Source: Streptomyces sp. NBC_00335 (GTDB taxonomy: Bacteria > Actinomycetota > Actinomycetes > Streptomycetales > Streptomycetaceae). Taken from it: a stretch of DNA of 64,000 bases. This document shows positions 31,557 to 39,863 of this stretch, one piece after another (position 1 is the first letter of the stretch; each line of letters begins with the position of its first letter). The notes below the pieces were generated by a model, which was not told the origin of the DNA, searched no databases, and saw only the letters and a program-made list of their open reading frames with translations. The stretch covers positions 5,013,501 through 5,077,500 of the forward strand of contig NZ_CP108006.1 of NCBI RefSeq assembly GCF_036127095.1. The letters are read 5' to 3'. Position numbers and translations under genes: made by a program.

Positions 31557-32816
31557 CTAAGGCTGTTCGAAGGCGAAGCGCAGCGAGCGGACCCGGTTGT
31601 CGAAGCTGGACCCGGCAAGGTCCGGCAGGCCGACCGCGCGCAGGCCGACCGGGCGGGTCAGCAGCTCGCGGAACAGCGCCTTCATCTCCACCCGCGCCAG
31701 GTGCGCGCCCAGGCAGAAGTGGGGTCCGCCGCCGCCGAACCCCAGGTGGGGGTTGGGGGAGCGGGTGATGTCGAAGGCGTCCGGATCGGGGAAGACGGAC
31801 TCGTCCCGGTTGGCGGAGGCGTAGTACAGCACCACCTTGTCGCCGGGGACGAACGCGTGCCCGCCCAGGGTGTGTTCGGCGACCACCGTCCGGCGGAACT
31901 GGATGATCGGCGTGGAGTGGCGGATCATCTCGTCCACCGCGCCGTCCGCGTGCGCCTCGAAGTCCGCCAGCAGCAGGTCGCGTTGGTCCGGGTGGTCGGT
32001 CAGCAAGGTCAGGCCGTGGGTGATGGCATTGCGGGTGGTTTCCACTCCGGCCACCATCAACAGGGAGAAGAAGGCGCCGAGTTGGCGGGCTCCGAGTGCT
32101 TCGCCGTCCACGTTCGCGCAGACCAGGGCCGAGATCAGGTCGTCGGTCGGGTTCTCGCGCCGCTCCCGACCGATCCCCGCCACCATCCGCTGCATCCGGG
32201 CCAGGGCTCGCAGTCCGCGTCCGGGCATCCGCAGCCGGGCCGCCAGGCCCCGCTCGACGCCGATGTTCTCGGAGGCGTGGTTGACGCGGTCGGCGATCTC
32301 GGCGCGGTAGCGCTCCGGGATGCCCATCATGTTGCAGATGACCTCCAGGGGCAGCTTGGAGGCCACCGCCTCGACGAACTCGTCCGGCCGCCGGTCCAGC
32401 ACGTCGTCCACGATGCGTGCCGCCACCGCGTGGATGTCCTCCTCGGCGGCCGCCAGCAGCCGGGGCGTGAAGGCCCGCTGCACGATCTTGCGCAGTTGCG
32501 CGTGCTCGGCGCCGTCCAGGTTGACCATCGAGTCCCCGAACAGCGCCCGTACCCACCGGGCCGGCTCGGGCGTCGTCACCCCGGGCGCGCTGGCGAACAC
32601 CTTGGGCAGCCGGCTCGCCTCCTGCACGTCCGCGTGCCGTACGAGGGCCCAGTGCCCGGTCCCTTCGGGGACGAACACGGGGGAGTCCATGGCCCGTAGG
32701 CGGGCGAAGGCGGCCAGCCGGTGGGCGGGGGGCGCCTGCCAGAAGGCCGGGTCGGCCAATTCCCTGCCGGGGGCTGGGCCGGTGGTTGGGCCGGGGCGTT
32801 GTGCGGGGAGTGTCAT
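31557..32816 (-). CDS. cytochrome P450
   Basis: A 419-residue bacterial class I P450. Visible motifs: the I-helix LMVAGVETTRNA, where the usual A/G-G-x-D/E-T-T holds with E-T-T; K-helix DEMIRHSTP with the E-x-x-R; a meander; and the heme loop FGGGGPHFCLGAHLAR with Cys at about 368. Length is normal. It is a monooxygenase needing a ferredoxin and reductase, and neither is encoded next to it. The ATG at 32816 has no good ribosome site, but the family alignment fits it. FFSLLM before the I-helix and MMGIPERYRAEI are usual for CYP families acting on steroids, terpenes or natural products. The substrate is unknown. Confidence 0.9.
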   Translation of the reverse strand: MTLPAQRPGPTTGPAPGRELADPAFWQAPPAHRLAAFARLRAMDSPVFVPEGTGHWALVRHADVQEASRLPKVFASAPGVTTPEPARWVRALFGDSMVNLDGAEHAQLRKIVQRAFTPRLLAAAEEDIHAVAARIVDDVLDRRPDEFVEAVASKLPLEVICNMMGIPERYRAEIADRVNHASENIGVERGLAARLRMPGRGLRALARMQRMVAGIGRERRENPTDDLISALVCANVDGEALGARQLGAFFSLLMVAGVETTRNAITHGLTLLTDHPDQRDLLLADFEAHADGAVDEMIRHSTPIIQFRRTVVAEHTLGGHAFVPGDKVVLYYASANRDESVFPDPDAFDITRSPNPHLGFGGGGPHFCLGAHLARVEMKALFRELLTRPVGLRAVGLPDLAGSSFDNRVRSLRFAFEQP

Positions 32817-32860
32817 GGGCTGAAAACGGTGCCGGGGGCGTGGGGGTGACGGGTTGTCCG

Positions 32861-32927
32861 GCGCGGCGCCGTTGCCGGGGGCTCCACCTCCGGACCCCCG
32901 CGCCTCAAACGCCGGCGGGGCTGGATT
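32861..32927. repeat. REP-like GC-rich element
   Basis: GCGCCGTTGCCGGGGGCTCC, then a CACCTCCGGACCCCCGCGCC stretch, CTCAAACGCCGG and CGGGGCTGGATT. It has the same layout as the copies at 15264, 15351 and 39772. Its right half supplies the last codons and stop of the LtrA gene. Confidence 0.75.
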
Positions 32928-34074
32928 GGGTGCGGTTGGCCAGGGTCAGGCCTACTGCCACCGTTGCCGCCGCGATCAGGCCCGCGTACAGGACGGCGTA
33001 GGTGCCCGTCCACGAGCAGGCCAGGACCGCGAGGGCGGAGAGCGGCAGGGTCAGCTGCTGGGCGAGGCCCCGCTTGAAGTGGCGGGAGTGCAGCAGCCAG
33101 ACCATCAGGAGGAAGAGCGCGGCCGGGACGGTGACGGCCGCGTTCGCGGCGAGCTGCGAGACGTGCGCCTTGCCGACCGCGTGCTCGACCGCCACCTCGA
33201 TGCCCGCGCCGATCGCCGCGCCCGAGGCGAAGATCAACAGGTGGCCGTACCCCCACGGGATCGCCTCCCGGTTGGAGTCCAGGTGCTCGTGCATCGGCAC
33301 CGCGAAGTAGATCCACCAGGCGGCGAAGACGATGAGCAGCCCGCCCGCCGCGATCGGCAGCAGCTCGCCCAGGGCCTCGTGCTCGTCGAGCGCCGACTTC
33401 ACGGCCACCGTGCTCGCCGCGATCGTCTCGCCGAGCACGATGATCGTGAACAGGCCGTAGCGCTCCACGATGTGGTGGGCGTGCCACGGCGTCTGGTGGC
33501 CGCGCTCGGCCACCACCGGAACCAGCAGCTCCGCGACGACCAGGATCAGGAACAGCCAGCGCTTGGAGCCGTCCGGGACGAACAGCAGCGCCACCCAGCC
33601 GGCCTGGCACAGGACCAGCCCCGCCGCGTACTTCAGGGCCGCCGCGCGGGCCTCGCCGCTCTCGCCGGAGGCGGCGCGCAGCCACTGGGCGGTGAGCGCC
33701 ACGCGCATGATCAGGTACCCGATGACGGGCACGGTCCAGTCGTTCTGGTCGAACGCCCGGCTCACGCCCGCCGCGTAGACGAGCACGCCGGCGATCTGGA
33801 CGAGCGTCGCGATCCGGTACGGCACGTCGTCGCAGTCGTAGGCGGAGGCGAACCACGTGAAGTTCATCCACGCCCACCACACACCGAAGAAGACGAAGAA
33901 GTAGCTGATCACGCCGGTGCCGGGGTGCCCCTCGGCCAGCGCGTGCACGAGCTGGGCGCCCGCCTGCGCGATGGCGACGACGAAGCACAGGTCGAAGAAC
34001 AGCTCCAGCGGGGTCGCGGCACGGTGGCCCTCGTCCCGGCTGCGGGCGGTCATGGGTACGTAAGCCAGAGCCAT
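32905..34074 (-). CDS. LtrA-family membrane protein
   Basis: A 389-residue protein with about ten helices. It has the family start RAATPLELFFDLCFVVAIAQ, then WWAWMNFTWFASAYDCDD, RYGLFTIIVLGETIAAS and HLLIFASGAAIGAG. Known as low temperature requirement protein A from Listeria; the biochemical role is unclear. The start is either ATG 34074 or ATG 34053; neither has a strong ribosome site and the first is kept. The C-terminal end, NRTQSSPAGV, is encoded within a REP-like element, so the natural stop has probably been replaced by repeat-derived sequence. It lies 28 nt from the stop of the cobalamin/siroheme-type chelatase gene upstream on the same strand. Confidence 0.85.
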   Translation of the reverse strand: MALAYVPMTARSRDEGHRAATPLELFFDLCFVVAIAQAGAQLVHALAEGHPGTGVISYFFVFFGVWWAWMNFTWFASAYDCDDVPYRIATLVQIAGVLVYAAGVSRAFDQNDWTVPVIGYLIMRVALTAQWLRAASGESGEARAAALKYAAGLVLCQAGWVALLFVPDGSKRWLFLILVVAELLVPVVAERGHQTPWHAHHIVERYGLFTIIVLGETIAASTVAVKSALDEHEALGELLPIAAGGLLIVFAAWWIYFAVPMHEHLDSNREAIPWGYGHLLIFASGAAIGAGIEVAVEHAVGKAHVSQLAANAAVTVPAALFLLMVWLLHSRHFKRGLAQQLTLPLSALAVLACSWTGTYAVLYAGLIAAATVAVGLTLANRTQSSPAGV

Positions 34075-34102
34075 ACCGCCCAGGACAGCAGCCCTACGGG
34101 GT

Positions 34103-34825
34103 TCAGCAGGCGAGGCGCGCGGCCCTCAGGGCCCGTGTGCCCCGGGCGGACTCGTACCGGCCCACGACGAGCCGGGCGAGGCGCGGGTGGTCGGCCAGCG
34201 GCTCCGAGACCGTCCAGGCGGCCGAGGCGTTCAGGGTGCGCGTGAAGCGGCCCGGGGCCAGCAGGTGCGCCGCCACCGCGATCCGGCGGTACCCGGCGTC
34301 CTGGAGCGAGGCCAGGGCTTCGGGGACGGTCGGCCCGGCGGAGGTGAGGTAGGCGGGGATCGCGGGGACGGGGGCCGCGCCGTCGTCGTACTCCAGCAGG
34401 GCGGCCAGCTGGGCCGCGCAGGCCTCCGTGCCGGCGTTGCCGCCGGGGCGGGAGGAGCCGGCTCCGGCCACCACCACCGCGTCGGCCCTCGTGTACGGGC
34501 CGCGGCGCCGCTCGGCCTCGCGCAGCCGGCCGTGCAGGGCGCGGGCGACGTCGCGCTCGCCGCTGAGGCCCTCGGTGAGGACGCAGCCGGTGCCTTCCAG
34601 GACGGCGGGTATGTCGACCCGGCGGTGGAAACCGTCGCCGAGCAGCAGCGGGACCACCACCGCGCGCGGGTGCTCCCGTACGACCTCGGCGAGCGAGGGG
34701 CGCTGCACGTCGAGGTGACCGACCAGCGCGTGCACCCCGCTGATGGCCTCGACGGCGGCGACGAGCCGGCGAAAAGTCGCGGCGGCCTCCGGGACCGCGC
34801 TGCCGTGGACGGCGATGACGAGCAT
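34103..34825 (-). CDS. CbiX/SirB-family chelatase (sirohydrochlorin ferrochelatase-like)
   Basis: A 240-residue protein. GGGAGG precedes ATG 34825. It is a two-half CbiX-type protein: VIAVHGSAVPEAAATFRRLV (HGS motif, metal-binding His), HALVGHLDVQRPSLAEVV, AVVVPLLLGDGFHRRVDIP, VVVAGAGSSRPGGNAGTEAC and IAVAAHLLAPGRFTRTL. These enzymes insert iron (or cobalt) into sirohydrochlorin. It is transcribed divergently from the siroheme-dependent nitrite reductase at 35098, which supports the ferrochelatase role. The intergenic region of 272 bp would carry both promoters. Confidence 0.85.
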   Translation of the reverse strand: MLVIAVHGSAVPEAAATFRRLVAAVEAISGVHALVGHLDVQRPSLAEVVREHPRAVVVPLLLGDGFHRRVDIPAVLEGTGCVLTEGLSGERDVARALHGRLREAERRRGPYTRADAVVVAGAGSSRPGGNAGTEACAAQLAALLEYDDGAAPVPAIPAYLTSAGPTVPEALASLQDAGYRRIAVAAHLLAPGRFTRTLNASAAWTVSEPLADHPRLARLVVGRYESARGTRALRAARLAC

Positions 34826-34939
34826 GTGGTCTGCCTCCCTGATCCACCCCGTGGGTCCCCCTCCCACGCTAGGCGCGCCGCGGGCCCCCTGCAGCCTGGC
34901 CAAGGGCCCGCGCGGCAGGCCGGAGGTCCTGTGCGGAAA

Positions 34940-34975
34940 GGGTCGTTTCCCCGTCCCCAGGGGTCCTTTTCGGGC
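34940..34975 (+). promoter_or_regulatory. two G-rich half-palindromes upstream of nirBD, weakly DosR/OsdR-like
   Basis: GGGTCGTTTCCCC (34940-34952) and GGGGTCCTTTTCGGGC (34960-34975) lie 120-160 nt before the nirBD start. They resemble degenerate forms of the hypoxia-response box GGGACTTTxGTCCC; a better match lies upstream of pflB. The match is imperfect, so confidence is low. Confidence 0.25.
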
Positions 34976-35097
34976 GTTCGGGGCCGTGGCGTCGACCTAC
35001 CGTCGAAGAGTCGGAACGCATGCACGCGTGATGTCTTGGCCCGGCCGTCCTGGCCGCCCCGGGACCGCGCGGCACAGGGACACACGGAGTGAGATCC

Positions 35098-37884
35098 ATG
35101 GGGCAGACGCTGGTTGTCATCGGCCACGGCATGGTGGGGCACCGCCTGCTGGAGGCGCTCGCCGAGCGTGACGCGCTCGCCGACCCGACCCGCTCCGAGC
35201 GCGGCGGCTGGCAGGTCACCGTCCTCGCGGAGGAGGAGCGCCCGGCCTACGACCGCGTGCACCTGTCCGCGGCCTTCACCGGCTCCACCGGCGAGGAGCT
35301 GTCCCTGGTCGAGCCCGGCTTCCTGGAGAAGTACGGCATCGACCTGCGCCTCGGCGACCCGGCGGCACTGATCGACACCACGGCCCGTACGGTCACCGCC
35401 CGCTCCGGCGAGGTGATCCGCTACGACGCGCTCGTGCTGGCGACCGGCTCCTACCCCTTCGTACCGCCGATCGACGGCGCCGACGCCGAGGGCTGCTTCA
35501 CCTACCGCACGCTCGACGACGTCGAGGCCCTGACCGCGTACGCCGCGCACGCCGAGGTCCGGACCGGTGTCGTCATCGGCGGCGGGCTCCTCGGCCTGGA
35601 GGCGGCGGGCGCGCTGCGCACGCTCGGACTGGCCACGCACGTGGTGGAGTTCGCACCCCGGCTGATGCCGCTGCAGGTGGACGACGGTGGCGCGGCCGCC
35701 CTGCGGGCCACCATCGAGTCCATGGGCGTCGCCGTGCACACGGGCGTCGGCGCGGCCGGCGTCCAGATCCACCCCGACGGGCGGGCGCAGGCGCTCCGGC
35801 TGACCAGCGGCGAGGAGATCGGCTCCGACATCGTCGTCTTCTCGGCCGGCGTCCGGCCGCGCGACCGCCTGGCCCGCGAGTGCGGCCTGGCCGTGGGCGA
35901 CCGCGGCGGGGTCGTCGTGGACGGCCACTGCCGCACCAGCGACCCGTACGTCTACGCGATCGGCGAGTGCGCGCAGACCGTCGACGGGAAGGTCTACGGG
36001 CTGGTCGCGCCCGGCTACCAGATGGCCGAGACCGTCGCCGAGGCCCTCGCGGGCGCGGGCGAGCTGACCTTCACCGGGGCCGACACCTCCACCAAGCTCA
36101 AGCTGATGGGCGCCGACGTGGCCTCCTTCGGCGACCCCTTCGCCCCCGAGGGCCGTGACGGGGCCGTATCGGTGGTCTTCTCCGACGCCCGCGAAGGCGT
36201 CTACAAGAAGCTGCTGCTGGGCCCCGACGGCGCGCTCCTCGGCGGAATCCTGGTCGGCGACGCGGAGGCGTACGGCTCGCTGAAGCCGCACGCCGGCCGG
36301 CAGCTGCCGGCCCCGCCGGAGGCCTTCATCCTGCCGTCGGGCGACGGCGTGGCGCTGCCCGGCGCGGACGCGCTGCCCGACGACGCGGTGGTGTGCAGCT
36401 GCCACAACATCACCAAGGGGCGGGTGCGCGAGGCGGTCGTCGCGGAGTCCCTCACCGACATCGGCGGCATCAAGAAGTGCACCAAGGCCGGCACGGGCTG
36501 CGGCGGCTGCATCGGCACGCTGCAAGCGGTCCTGGACGCCGAACTGGCCGCGGCGGGCATCGAGAAGCCCCGCGGGCTCTGCGAGCACTTCACCCTGACC
36601 CGCGCGGAGATCTACGAGAAGATCCGCACCGAGCGGATCCGCAGCTTCAGCGAGCTGCTGGAGTCCTACGGCGAGGGCGGCGAGGGCTGTGCCGTCTGCA
36701 AGCCGGTCGTCGCGAACGTCCTGGGCACCCTCGCCCCGGACCTCGGCATCGGGCACATCCTGGCGGGCGAGCAGGCGGCCCTGCAGGACTCCAACGACCT
36801 CTTCCTCGCCAACCTCCAGAAGGACGGCACCTACTCGGTCATCCCGCGCGTCGCTGGCGGCGAGATCACGGCCGATCAGGTCATCGCGCTGGGCGAGGTG
36901 GCCAGGGACTACGGCCTCTACACGAAGATCACCGGAGCCCAGCGCATCGGCCTCTTCGGTGTCCGCAAGGAGCAGCTGCCCGACATCTGGCGGCGCCTGG
37001 GCGGCGCCGGATTCGAGTCCGGGCAGGCGTACGGGAAGTCCCTGCGCGCGGTGAAGTCCTGCGTGGGCGCCCGCTTCTGCCGCTTCGGCCAGGGCGACTC
37101 CATCCAGCTCGCGATCGACCTGGAGCTGCGCTACCGGGGCCTGCGTACCCCGCACAAGTTCAAGGGCGGCGTCTCCGGCTGCCTGCGCGAGTGCGCGGAG
37201 GCGCGCGGCAAGGACATCGGCGTCATCGCCACCGCCAACGGCTGGAACCTGTACGTCAGCGGCAACGGCGGCGCGACCCCGCGTCACGCCGACCTCCTGG
37301 CCTCGGACCTGGACACCGCCGAACTCTTCGCGCTGATCGACCGGTTCCTCATGTACTACATCCGCACCGGCGAGCGCCTGGAGCGGACGTCCGCCTGGCT
37401 GGAGCGGCTCGGCGGCAGTGCCGCGGGGCTGGACCACCTCAAGGCCGTCCTGGTCGAGGACTCGCTCGGCATCTGCGCGGAGCTGGAGGCGCAGATGGAG
37501 CGCCACGTGTCGGCGTACGAGGACGAGTGGTCCGCGGTCCTGGAGGACCCGGCGGCGCTGGAGCGCTTCGGGACCGTGGACTTCGGTGCGGCCGAAGGCG
37601 CCGAAGGCGCGGCGCAGGCGCTGGAGCCGGGCCGCGGGCGGACCGCGGTGCTGCCGGACGGCACCGAGGCCGCGGTCTTCAAGGACCGGGCGGGCGAGGT
37701 CTACGCGGTCGGCAACCGGGACCCCTTCTCGGGAGCCGACGTCATCGCCAACGGCATCATGGGCTCGCGCGACGGGGTGCCCGTCGTGGCCTCGCCGATG
37801 CACAAGCAGGTCTTCGACCTGCGGACCGGCATCTGCCTGGACGACCCCGAGGTGTCCCTGCCGCTGGTGGAACTCAAGCCTTAA
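35098..37884 (+). CDS. nirB: NADH-dependent nitrite reductase, NirB-NirD fusion
   Basis: A 928-residue protein from ATG 35098 (GGAG 8 nt upstream). Order: FAD/NAD domains (LVVIGHGMVGHRLLEALAER, TGVVIGGGLLGLEAAGALR); a BFD-like [2Fe-2S] site (CSCHNITKGRVREAV, Cys433/435, KCTKAGTGCGGC from Cys461); ferredoxin-like and siroheme/[4Fe-4S] domains with Cys655, Cys661, Cys695 and Cys699 (KSCVGARFC, SGCLREC). Residues from about 842 to the end match the NirD small subunit (TAVLPDGTEAAVFKDRAGEV, NRDPFSGADVIANGI, ASPMHKQVFDLRTGICLDDP). The two subunits, usually separate genes, are therefore joined, with the first part of NirD shortened. It reduces nitrite to ammonium with NADH in the cytoplasm. The chelatase next door would supply siroheme, and NarK follows. 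Confidence 0.93.
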   Translation: MGQTLVVIGHGMVGHRLLEALAERDALADPTRSERGGWQVTVLAEEERPAYDRVHLSAAFTGSTGEELSLVEPGFLEKYGIDLRLGDPAALIDTTARTVTARSGEVIRYDALVLATGSYPFVPPIDGADAEGCFTYRTLDDVEALTAYAAHAEVRTGVVIGGGLLGLEAAGALRTLGLATHVVEFAPRLMPLQVDDGGAAALRATIESMGVAVHTGVGAAGVQIHPDGRAQALRLTSGEEIGSDIVVFSAGVRPRDRLARECGLAVGDRGGVVVDGHCRTSDPYVYAIGECAQTVDGKVYGLVAPGYQMAETVAEALAGAGELTFTGADTSTKLKLMGADVASFGDPFAPEGRDGAVSVVFSDAREGVYKKLLLGPDGALLGGILVGDAEAYGSLKPHAGRQLPAPPEAFILPSGDGVALPGADALPDDAVVCSCHNITKGRVREAVVAESLTDIGGIKKCTKAGTGCGGCIGTLQAVLDAELAAAGIEKPRGLCEHFTLTRAEIYEKIRTERIRSFSELLESYGEGGEGCAVCKPVVANVLGTLAPDLGIGHILAGEQAALQDSNDLFLANLQKDGTYSVIPRVAGGEITADQVIALGEVARDYGLYTKITGAQRIGLFGVRKEQLPDIWRRLGGAGFESGQAYGKSLRAVKSCVGARFCRFGQGDSIQLAIDLELRYRGLRTPHKFKGGVSGCLRECAEARGKDIGVIATANGWNLYVSGNGGATPRHADLLASDLDTAELFALIDRFLMYYIRTGERLERTSAWLERLGGSAAGLDHLKAVLVEDSLGICAELEAQMERHVSAYEDEWSAVLEDPAALERFGTVDFGAAEGAEGAAQALEPGRGRTAVLPDGTEAAVFKDRAGEVYAVGNRDPFSGADVIANGIMGSRDGVPVVASPMHKQVFDLRTGICLDDPEVSLPLVELKP

Positions 37885-37911
37885 GGCTTTGCGGGCGCCG
37901 TACCAACGCAC

Positions 37912-37944
37912 TGTGGGCGATGGGACCTTGTCCTGTCGCCCACA
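37912..37944. terminator. hairpin terminator downstream of nirBD
   Basis: TGTGGGCGA and TCGCCCACA pair, and a second GGAC/GTCC stem stacks inside the loop. It lies 28 nt beyond the nirBD stop and 104 nt before narK, so narK probably has its own promoter. Confidence 0.6.
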
Positions 37945-38047
37945 CGACGTTCTCCCCTGATGCGGGGCGCCCCTGTAGGCGGACCCTAAGAAGGTCAGGG
38001 CTTTCAGCTTCATTCTTCTCAACCCCTCCGAACGTTCAGGACATGCC

Positions 38048-39469
38048 ATGAGTTCCGCCAAGCAGGAAGCGCGCGCGGCGACCGCCCGAGTGCAGGCGCC
38101 CGACCCGGCGCAGTACCGCCCCGGTCGCACCATCACGGAGTGGACGCCCGAGGATCCGTCCTTCTGGCAGACCACGGGCAAGAAGGTCGCCACCCGCAAC
38201 CTGTGGATCGCGGTGCCGGCCCTGCTGGTGGCCTTCGTGGTCTGGCAGGTCTGGAGCATCACGGCGACCAACCTCAAGGACGTCGGCTTCGGCTTCTCGC
38301 AGTCCCAGCTGTTCTGGCTGACGGCCGTCCCCGGCATCACGGGCGGCACCGCCCGCATCCTCTACACCTTCATCGGCCCGATGATCGGCCAGCGCCGCTT
38401 CACGGCGCTCTCCACGGTCATCCTGATCGTGCCGCTGCTGTGGCTGGGCTTCGCGGTGCAGGACCCCACCACCTCCTACACCACGCTGGTCGCCATCGCC
38501 GCGCTCTGCGGCATCGGCGGCGCCAACTTCTCCTCCTCCCTGGCCAACATCGGCTTCTTCTACCCGAAGCAGGAGAAGGGCAACGCGACCGGCATCAACG
38601 GCGGCCTGGGCAACCTGGGCGTCTCGGTGGTCCAGCTGCTCACCCCCATCCTGATCACCACCTCGGTCCTGGCCATCGGCTCGGGCCAGAAGAAGGCCGA
38701 CGGCTCGGAGATCTACCTCCAGAACGCCGCGTTCGTCTGGGTGCCGGTCCTGATCGTCCTCGCGGCCGTCGCCTGGTTCGGCCAGAACGACCTGAAGGTG
38801 GCCTCCACCCCCTTCAGCCAGCAGAAGATCATCTTCAAGCGCAAGCACAACTGGCTGATGACCTGGCTCTACGTCGGCACCTTCGGCTCCTTCATCGGTT
38901 TCGCGGCGGCGCTCCCGCTGCTCATCAAGACGACCTTCCCGGCGTACTCCGTGGCCACCTACGCCTGGATGGGCCCGGCGCTCGGCGCGCTGGCCCGCTG
39001 GGCCGGCGGCTGGATCGCCGACAAGTTCGGCGGCGCGCGGGTGACGATCCTGTCCTTCGTGGGCATGGGCGCGTCGATCATCGGCGTGATCACCTTCCTT
39101 CCGGTGGGCTCCGACCAGGGCTCCTTCTACGGCTTCTTCTTCTGCTTCCTCTCGGCGTTCTTCTTCTCGGGCATCGGCAACGGCTCGACCTTCCGCCAGA
39201 TCCCGGTCATCTTCCGCGGCCAGCACCTCGCGGGCCTGACGGAGGGCACCCCGCGGTACGCGAAGGCGCTGAAGCAGGCGGAGATCGAGTCGGGCGCGGT
39301 GACCGGCTTCACCGCGGCCATCGCCGCCTACGGCTTCTTCTTCATCCCGGCGATGTTCGCCAACTTCGCCGTGACCAGCGCGATGTGGGGCTTCGTCGCC
39401 TTCTACGCCAGCTGCGTCGTCGTGGCCTGGTGGTTCTACGCCCGCAAGGGCGCGGAGGCGCCCAGCTAG
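38048..39469 (+). CDS. narK: NarK-type nitrate/nitrite transporter
   Basis: A 473-residue MFS protein of the nitrate/nitrite porter family with 12 helices. Family features: ATNLKDVGFGFSQSQLFWLT, PGITGGTARILYTFIGP, GIGGANFSSSLANIGFFYPK with GLGNLGVSVVQL, and WIADKFGGARVTILSF. The long cytoplasmic start (RTITEWTPEDPSFW) is typical of actinobacterial NarK. The ATG at 38048 follows GTTCAGGACATGCC, a weak site. It moves nitrate in or exchanges it for nitrite across the membrane. A second, similar transporter ends the operon at 51234. This copy pairs with nirBD, so nitrite import or export control may be its main task. Confidence 0.9.
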   Translation: MSSAKQEARAATARVQAPDPAQYRPGRTITEWTPEDPSFWQTTGKKVATRNLWIAVPALLVAFVVWQVWSITATNLKDVGFGFSQSQLFWLTAVPGITGGTARILYTFIGPMIGQRRFTALSTVILIVPLLWLGFAVQDPTTSYTTLVAIAALCGIGGANFSSSLANIGFFYPKQEKGNATGINGGLGNLGVSVVQLLTPILITTSVLAIGSGQKKADGSEIYLQNAAFVWVPVLIVLAAVAWFGQNDLKVASTPFSQQKIIFKRKHNWLMTWLYVGTFGSFIGFAAALPLLIKTTFPAYSVATYAWMGPALGALARWAGGWIADKFGGARVTILSFVGMGASIIGVITFLPVGSDQGSFYGFFFCFLSAFFFSGIGNGSTFRQIPVIFRGQHLAGLTEGTPRYAKALKQAEIESGAVTGFTAAIAAYGFFFIPAMFANFAVTSAMWGFVAFYASCVVVAWWFYARKGAEAPS

Positions 39470-39554
39470 GCCTCGGCCCCTGGCTGTCAGCCCGGGTGGG
39501 GTGCGGGGTCGCTGCGCGAGCGTGACCCGGACCCGCCCGGGCTTCTCGCGGCCC

Positions 39555-39735
39555 GCCCGGGCCCCAGCCCGGGCCCCAGCCCGGGCCCCAGCCCGGGCCC
39601 CAACCCGACCCCACCCCGGGCTGAGACTCGGCCCCCGCCCCGGGCTGAGACTCGGCCCCCGCCCCGGGCTGAGACTCGGCCCCCGCCCCGGGCTGAGACC
39701 CGGCCACCGCCCCGGACCGGACCGGACCGGACCCG
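39555..39735. repeat. stacked tandem repeats between narK and the Dcu gene
   Basis: Four 12-bp units (GCCCGGGCCCCA) at 39555-39602 are followed by four 24-bp units, each with CGGGCTGAGACTCGGCCCCC (39617-39712), then short GACCG repeats to 39735. The 394-bp gap has no credible gene. It ends with a REP-like element at 39772. Confidence 0.9.
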
Positions 39736-39771
39736 ACCCGCCCCCGGACATGGGCTGCGCCCGTCCCCGAC

Positions 39772-39835
39772 CGCGGCGCCGTTGCCGGGGGCCAGCCCCG
39801 GACCCCCGCTCCTCAAACGCCGCAGGGGCTGGATC
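39772..39835. repeat. REP-like GC-rich element
   Basis: CGCGGCGCCGTTGCCGGGGG, CCAGCCCCGGACCCCCGCTC, CTCAAACGCCGC and AGGGGCTGGAT: the fourth copy in the window, 28 nt upstream of the Dcu start. Confidence 0.75.
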
Positions 39836-39863
39836 GGCCCCCACAGACTGAAAGGCCACGCCC

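Noticed and set aside
34231..38358. Very long minus-strand open frame of over 1300 codons
   Set aside because: It is antisense to the NirB-NirD fusion and parts of its neighbours, is rich in Arg/Ala/Gly/Val without domains, and arises from the GC3 bias of the true genes.
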